DNA of 10,417 bases from an uncultured Caryophanales bacterium (GTDB lineage Bacteria > Bacillota_I > Bacilli_A > RFN20 > CAG-826): positions 1-10,417 of the forward strand of contig CAMYXQ010000023.1 in NCBI GenBank assembly GCA_947303105.1, in the 5' to 3' direction. Positions 6,698 to 10,417 of this stretch are shown here, piece by piece. Position numbers and translations under genes: made by a program. Position 1 is the stretch's first letter, and each line of letters opens with the position of its first letter. Below the pieces are notes generated by a model that was given only the letters and a program-made list of their open reading frames with translations, had not been told where the DNA came from and made no database searches.

Positions 6698-8455
6698 ATG
6701 GCATATCGTTCACTTTATCTCACATACCGCCCCCAGACTTTCGATGAAGTCGCTGGGCAAAAAACCATCGTCCGCACGTTACAAAACGCGCTGAAAACGG
6801 GAAAGATTTCCCATTCTTATCTCTTCGCCGGACCGCGTGGCACCGGAAAAACATCCATGGCGCGTCTGTTCGCCAAGGCTTTGAATTGCGATGAGGGTAT
6901 CGGCCATCAATGTGGCCATTGCTCCAATTGCGAAGCCATCGTTGAAGGAACCCATCCGGACGTCATTGAAATCGACGCGGCGTCCAACAATGGCGTCGAA
7001 CAGGTCCGCGATCTTATAGATCGAGTTAAATACGCCCCAATCAAAGGCCGCATGAAGGTTTACATCATCGACGAAGTCCACATGATGTCGACTGGCGCTT
7101 TCAATGCCTTACTAAAGACGTTGGAAGAGCCGCCCGAGGACGTCGTGTTCATCCTCTGCACCACCGAGCCGCATAAGGTGTTGCCGACGATCGTCAGCCG
7201 TTGCCAAAGATATGATTTCGCCAAAGTCGGCGAAGCCGATATGAAGAACAAACTTCTGGAGGTTCTCGCGGCTGAGAAGGCCCAATTCGAAGAAAGAGCC
7301 GTTGATCAGATCATCAGCCTCGCGGATGGCGGCATGCGTGATGCACTCTCCATCCTCGACCAGGCGCTCGCTTATAGCGGCAACAACCTCAAGGAAAAAG
7401 ATATCCTCGATTTGTTTGGGCTTGCTTCTGTTGAAGAAAAGATTTCCATCTTCGAATGTATCGCCAAAGGCGATGTCGGCGGGTTGAAAACCAAATGTGA
7501 TGCCTATATCACTGGCGGCGTCGATATCAAGCGACTGACATCCGACTTAATCGACATGGGTAAGGACGCCATGATTTACGGCGTCACCAAGGATGCGAAA
7601 TACATCCATTCCATGACCGAAGCCCAAGTCAGCCAACTTTCTAAAGCGATGCCTTTGGCCGAAATTAAAAAGGTCACCTTCGCTTTGGTTGCTACGCAAA
7701 ACGACTATCGCAGCGTCAGTGACATCCGCCCGCTCTTCGAACTCAACCTATTAGCTCTTGCAACGAAAGCCGAGCAAAAGGAAGTCGTCGTCGAAAAGGT
7801 TGTTGAGGCGCCGCGCCCGACACCGACGCCCACCCCTGCGCCAAAGGCGCCTGAGCCCAAACCCGAGCCGGAGCCCGCATCGAAGATCCCCCAATTCTTA
7901 TTGGAGGACGAACCCTTCTTTGAAGACGCTAAACCTCAACCCAAGCCGGAACCGAAGCCTGAGCCAAAACCCGAACCGAAACCAGCGCCTCAACCAACGA
8001 TCAAAGTCGATCCGAGCAAAATCAGCCGTCTCAATATCGCGACCGATGGCGATGAATATGTTCTCAGCGATGATGAGATCTTCAAAATTCAGATTCTCTC
8101 TTCGAAGACCGAACGAACCGCTTTAATGAAAAAATGGCCATATCTGTCCGAATTGAAGACCGATCCGAAACTTGGCAATTTAGCCAGTTTGCTTAGCCAA
8201 GGCCACCCGTTCTGCTTGGCGAAAGAAGCGTTGATTCTATCCTTCGATTTCCCGCATCTTAAGACCAAAGCGAACATCAAAGCGAACCAAAAACCAATTC
8301 AAGAATTGGTTGAGCAACTACTCGGCCGCAAAGTATTTGTTTATTCGATGGATCCGAGCGACCGTAAACGCTCCATTGAGAATTACACCAGCAACTGTCA
8401 GGTTGGCAATATCCCCGCCAAGGACACCATCGTCCTTGACCTTCCGAAAGATTAA
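6698..8455 (+). CDS. dnaX: DNA polymerase III subunit tau/gamma
   Basis: AAA+ ATPase of the clamp loader; loads the beta clamp and, as tau, couples polymerase and helicase at the fork. The 585-aa protein starts MAYRSLYLTYRPQTFDEV, the standard DnaX N-terminus. Then come Walker A GPRGTGKT (45-52), the zinc module C64/C72/C75/C78, Walker B DEVH (125-128), sensor 1 region TTEPHK (155-160) and the SRC motif (167-169). Domains II-III follow to about residue 365. A low-complexity Pro/Lys/Glu linker (about 371-433, with repeated KPEP units) leads to a C-terminal domain of about 150 residues, the polymerase/helicase-contacting tau part. The start codon has no Shine-Dalgarno sequence and lies just after a TATAAT. 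First gene of the plus-strand cluster; ebfC follows after 9 nt. No strong programmed frameshift site for a gamma form is apparent. Confidence 0.97.
   Translation: MAYRSLYLTYRPQTFDEVAGQKTIVRTLQNALKTGKISHSYLFAGPRGTGKTSMARLFAKALNCDEGIGHQCGHCSNCEAIVEGTHPDVIEIDAASNNGVEQVRDLIDRVKYAPIKGRMKVYIIDEVHMMSTGAFNALLKTLEEPPEDVVFILCTTEPHKVLPTIVSRCQRYDFAKVGEADMKNKLLEVLAAEKAQFEERAVDQIISLADGGMRDALSILDQALAYSGNNLKEKDILDLFGLASVEEKISIFECIAKGDVGGLKTKCDAYITGGVDIKRLTSDLIDMGKDAMIYGVTKDAKYIHSMTEAQVSQLSKAMPLAEIKKVTFALVATQNDYRSVSDIRPLFELNLLALATKAEQKEVVVEKVVEAPRPTPTPTPAPKAPEPKPEPEPASKIPQFLLEDEPFFEDAKPQPKPEPKPEPKPEPKPAPQPTIKVDPSKISRLNIATDGDEYVLSDDEIFKIQILSSKTERTALMKKWPYLSELKTDPKLGNLASLLSQGHPFCLAKEALILSFDFPHLKTKANIKANQKPIQELVEQLLGRKVFVYSMDPSDRKRSIENYTSNCQVGNIPAKDTIVLDLPKD
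7808..7996 (+). repeat. Pro/Lys/Glu-rich repeat encoding the DnaX linker
   Basis: This in-frame stretch encodes runs such as TPTPTPAP and several KPEP units, separated by a less repetitive acidic segment (FLLEDEPFFEDA). Codons vary between units (CCG/CCT/CCC, AAG/AAA), so the DNA is diverged rather than a recent tandem expansion. It is probably a disordered hinge between the clamp-loader core and the tau C-terminal domain. Confidence 0.7.
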
Positions 8456-8464
8456 GGAGTCACT

Positions 8465-8770
8465 ATGAACCAAATGCAGCAAATGCTCATGCAGGCGCAA
8501 AGAATGCAGCGTGAGCTCGCGAAGGCGCAAGCCGCTCTCGCCACCCAGGAATTCAAAGTTTCCAAAGCCGGCATCGTCGAAGTCGTTCTTTTGGGCGACC
8601 GTTCGGTTCAATCCATTTCCATCGACCCAGATGCTTTGGAGCCGGATAGCAAAGAGATGGTTGAAGAGACAATCGTTTTGGCCATCAATGAGGCTTTAGC
8701 CCAAATCGATGAGGCCAACGAGAAAATCCAAGAAGAAATCACCGGGCAAAAAGGAGGCCTTGGTTTCTAA
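8465..8770 (+). CDS. ebfC: YbaB/EbfC family nucleoid-associated protein
   Basis: Small dimeric DNA-binding protein, found next to dnaX and recR in very many bacteria; proposed to bind DNA as a nucleoid-associated factor, with a suspected link to RecR. The 101-aa protein has an N-terminal amphipathic helix rich in Met and Gln (MNQMQQMLMQAQRMQRELAK), a central beta segment with VVLLGDRSVQSISIDP, and a C-terminal helix ending GQKGGLGF, all typical of the family. AAGGAG (8454-8459), which overlaps the dnaX stop, serves as its ribosome binding site. Its stop overlaps the recR start as TAATG, so translation is likely coupled. The exact biochemical role remains unsettled in the family. Confidence 0.95.
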   Translation: MNQMQQMLMQAQRMQRELAKAQAALATQEFKVSKAGIVEVVLLGDRSVQSISIDPDALEPDSKEMVEETIVLAINEALAQIDEANEKIQEEITGQKGGLGF

Positions 8771-9366
8771 TGAAAGAGCTGTCCGCGATTGTCGCCCTGA
8801 CCGAAAGTTTTTCGAAACTTCCGGGCGTCGGGGTAAAAACGGCAGAGCGCATGGCCTATGCGGTTTTGGCCATGGACGAGGAAACCCGCCAGCAATTCGG
8901 CGATGCGTTGAAAGCGGTTGGGAACACCGTCCATCGCTGCCCCGTCTGCGGCCTTTATGCCGAGGGCGAATTATGCGAAATCTGCGCAGATCCTGATCGT
9001 GATCAAACCACAATCGCCGTAATCGCCGAGCCAAAAGATGTTTATGTCATCGAGAAAATGAACGGCTATCACGGCCTATACCATGTGCTTGGCGGGCTGA
9101 TCAATGCCTCTCGTGGCATCGGGCCCGACGACATTAGCATCGATGCCTTAATCGAAAGAGTGCGCAAAGGCGGCATCCAGGAAGTCATCCTCGCCACCAG
9201 CGCTACTCTCGAAGGCCAGACCACCGCATTATTCATCGCGAAACTCCTGGAGTCGGAGAACGTCACCATCACCCGCCTTGCGACCGGGCTCCCGGCCGGC
9301 GGATCGTTGGACTATGCCGATTCCCTGACTTTGGCGAAAGCGTTTGAGGGAAGGAAGAAACTGTAA
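8770..9366 (+). CDS. recR: Recombination mediator RecR
   Basis: Works with RecO (and RecF) to load RecA on SSB-coated single-stranded gaps during repair. The 198-aa protein has the usual length and order: helix-hairpin-helix LPGVGVKTAERMA (17-29), Cys4 zinc finger (C57, C60, C69, C72), Toprim domain beginning AVIAEPKDVYVIEK (83-96) and extending to about 175, and the C-terminal signature GLPAGGSLDYADSLTLAKA (173-191). The ATG shares one base with the ebfC stop (TAATG). A strong AAAGGAGG (8750-8757) lies 12 bases upstream, slightly farther than optimal. tmk begins one base after its TAA. Confidence 0.97.
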   Translation: MKELSAIVALTESFSKLPGVGVKTAERMAYAVLAMDEETRQQFGDALKAVGNTVHRCPVCGLYAEGELCEICADPDRDQTTIAVIAEPKDVYVIEKMNGYHGLYHVLGGLINASRGIGPDDISIDALIERVRKGGIQEVILATSATLEGQTTALFIAKLLESENVTITRLATGLPAGGSLDYADSLTLAKAFEGRKKL

Positions 9367-9367
9367 T

Positions 9368-9991
9368 ATGTTCATAACATTCGAGGGCGGAGAGGGCTCC
9401 GGAAAAAGCACGGCCATCAAAGCGTTGGTCAAACGTTTGGAAACTGAAGGCCATTCGGTCGTTTTAACCAGAGAACCCGGAGGAACTCCGATCTCCGAGC
9501 AAATCCGCGAGATCATCCTCAACAAGAAAAACGTTGAAATGGATGGCATGACCGAGGCCCTTTTATATGCCGCATCGCGCCGCCAGCACATCCAAGAGAA
9601 AATCCTTCCTGCCCTCAAAGAGGGCAAAATCGTCCTTTGCGACCGTTATTTAGACTCCTCGCTCGCCTACCAGGGCGGTGCCCGCGGGCTCGGAATCGAT
9701 CGCGTGTATGAACTCAACCAATTCGCAACCGAAGGGTTGCTTCCCGATATCACCGTTTTCTTTGCTTTAGACCCGAAGATCGGCCTCGCGCGCATCGGCG
9801 CGAACGCCAATCGCGAAGTCAATCGTCTCGATGTCGAGAAGATGGAATTCCATCAGCGTGTTTATGACTCCTTCATGGAGCTCGCTCGCCGGTTCCCGGA
9901 TCGTTATTTGATCATCGATGCCTCAAAGGGACCCGAAGAAGTGGCGAATGCCACTTATGAGGCAATCCAACAAAAACTTCATGGAAATTAA
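9368..9991 (+). CDS. tmk: Thymidylate kinase
   Basis: Phosphorylates dTMP to dTDP using ATP, supplying dTTP for replication. The 207-aa protein starts MFITFEGGEGSGKST with the P-loop GGEGSGKS (7-14), followed by TREPGGT (34-40), the DRY motif in CDRYLDSSLAYQG (91-103) and a LID region (about 145-165) containing NREVNRLD. The start at 9368 is preferred because the conserved N-terminal strand begins there; a TTG 24 nt upstream lies inside recR. Purine-rich GAGGGAAGGAAG at the recR end supplies the ribosome binding site. holB overlaps its last 11 nt. Placement between recR and holB follows the Firmicutes order, but the small genes found there in B. subtilis (such as yaaL, bofA, yaaQ, yaaR) are absent. 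Confidence 0.97.
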   Translation: MFITFEGGEGSGKSTAIKALVKRLETEGHSVVLTREPGGTPISEQIREIILNKKNVEMDGMTEALLYAASRRQHIQEKILPALKEGKIVLCDRYLDSSLAYQGGARGLGIDRVYELNQFATEGLLPDITVFFALDPKIGLARIGANANREVNRLDVEKMEFHQRVYDSFMELARRFPDRYLIIDASKGPEEVANATYEAIQQKLHGN

Positions 9992-10417
9992 AAAGTATCT
10001 GCAAACTTACCAACCCCTTGTTTACCAGATTCTTTTAAATGCGATTTCTGAACGGAAACTCGGCCACGCGACATTGCTTGTCGGTGAAGCGGGCATTCCT
10101 CTGAAAGAGACCGCTCTTTTCATTGCCAAGAGTCTTTTATGCAACCATCCCGATCCTCTCGCCGATGGCGATTGCTTGATTTGCCACCGCATCGACAACG
10201 GCACTTATGCCGATTTGCTCGTTCTCGACGGTGAAGAGGAAACCATTAAAAAGGACGCAGTCGTTGAATTGACTCGTTCGTTCTCGAAAACCGCAATTGA
10301 AGAAAAGGGCGTGATGATTTACATCATCAACCTGGCGGAAGCCATGACTACTGAAGCGGTCAACTCGTTGTTAAAGTTCCTTGAGGAACCCACGCCCAAC
10401 ACTTACGCGATTCTCAC
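9981..10417 (+). CDS. holB: DNA polymerase III delta' subunit (partial, C-terminus beyond right edge)
   Basis: Stator subunit of the clamp loader, partner of DnaX. The first 145 residues are visible and open to the edge; the family is usually about 300-340 aa. Seen: HATLLVGEAGIPLKETALFIAKSLLC (about residues 29 to 54), where the Walker A GxxGxGK[ST] is degenerate (GEAGIPLKE), as expected for the ATPase-inactive delta'; cysteines at 54, 65 and 68 of a possible zinc module; and VNSLLKFLEEPTPNTYAIL (127-145), the conserved AAA+ segment also found in DnaX. The ATG lies inside the last codons of tmk (11-nt overlap) with only a distant GAGG upstream, so reinitiation after tmk is likely. It ends the visible replication operon. 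Confidence 0.93.
   Translation, partial: MEIKKYLQTYQPLVYQILLNAISERKLGHATLLVGEAGIPLKETALFIAKSLLCNHPDPLADGDCLICHRIDNGTYADLLVLDGEEETIKKDAVVELTRSFSKTAIEEKGVMIYIINLAEAMTTEAVNSLLKFLEEPTPNTYAIL

Noticed and set aside
7664..7672. Possible programmed -1 frameshift site (ATT AAA AAG) in dnaX to make gamma
   Set aside because: The heptamer is T AAA AAG, not the efficient A AAA AAG, and I see no clear downstream stem-loop or upstream Shine-Dalgarno-like enhancer. The -1 frame reaches a stop within about 17 codons, but nothing else supports it.
9344..9367. Upstream TTG start for tmk
   Set aside because: It adds eight residues from the recR end; the conserved thymidylate kinase start (FITFEGGEGSGKS) begins at the ATG at 9368.
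1..10417. Alternative genetic code (UGA as Trp), given the Mollicutes-like compactness
   Set aside because: TGA terminates tsaC and prmC in tight coupled junctions and no gene reads through an internal TGA, so standard stop usage applies.
1..10417. CRISPR arrays, tRNA/rRNA genes, insertion sequences, prophage or defence genes
   Set aside because: Coding genes fill the window apart from small gaps of up to 105 bp, none of which contains direct repeats, cloverleaf-like sequence or transposase remnants.

Overview
The window is an ordinary, very dense chromosomal segment of a low-to-moderate GC Gram-positive type bacterium (Firmicutes/Bacilli or a Mollicutes-related relative). This rests on an intact ComFA helicase, a family essentially confined to Firmicutes, on the prfA-prmC-tsaC-rpiB order, and on the dnaX-ebfC-recR-tmk-holB replication cluster. 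TGA ends tsaC and prmC and I saw no in-frame TGA read as Trp, so the UGA=Trp code of most Mollicutes is not used. I cannot name the species.

The left two thirds (1-6592) are entirely on the minus strand, read right to left: prfA (RF1), prmC (methylates the GGQ glutamine of release factors), tsaC (tRNA t6A synthesis), rpiB (pentose phosphate isomerase), comFA and comFC (DNA uptake), then secA, which runs off the left edge. Junctions from prfA to rpiB are tight (1 nt gap, 11-nt overlap, ATGA overlap), which suggests one translationally coupled transcript. comFA follows after 37 nt and comFC overlaps the end of comFA. secA has its own good promoter (TTGCCA-17-TAAAAT) in the 67-nt gap after comFC, bracketed by two small inverted repeats.

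The right third (6698-10417) is on the plus strand: dnaX (tau/gamma), ebfC (YbaB family), recR, tmk and holB (delta prime, cut by the right edge). All are nearly contiguous or overlapping, and this looks like a single replication/repair operon.

The two operons diverge from a 105-bp region (6593-6697). It holds an extended -10 promoter for prfA, a consensus TATAAT very close to the dnaX start codon, and between them a perfect 16-bp palindrome that can be extended to an interrupted 25-bp dyad. Points worth checking are this unexplained operator-like element, the apparently leaderless dnaX, and the comFC start, which has no conventional start codon near the conserved N-terminus. I found no mobile element, CRISPR array, RNA gene or undescribed gene system. 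No stretch without a gene exceeds 105 bp.
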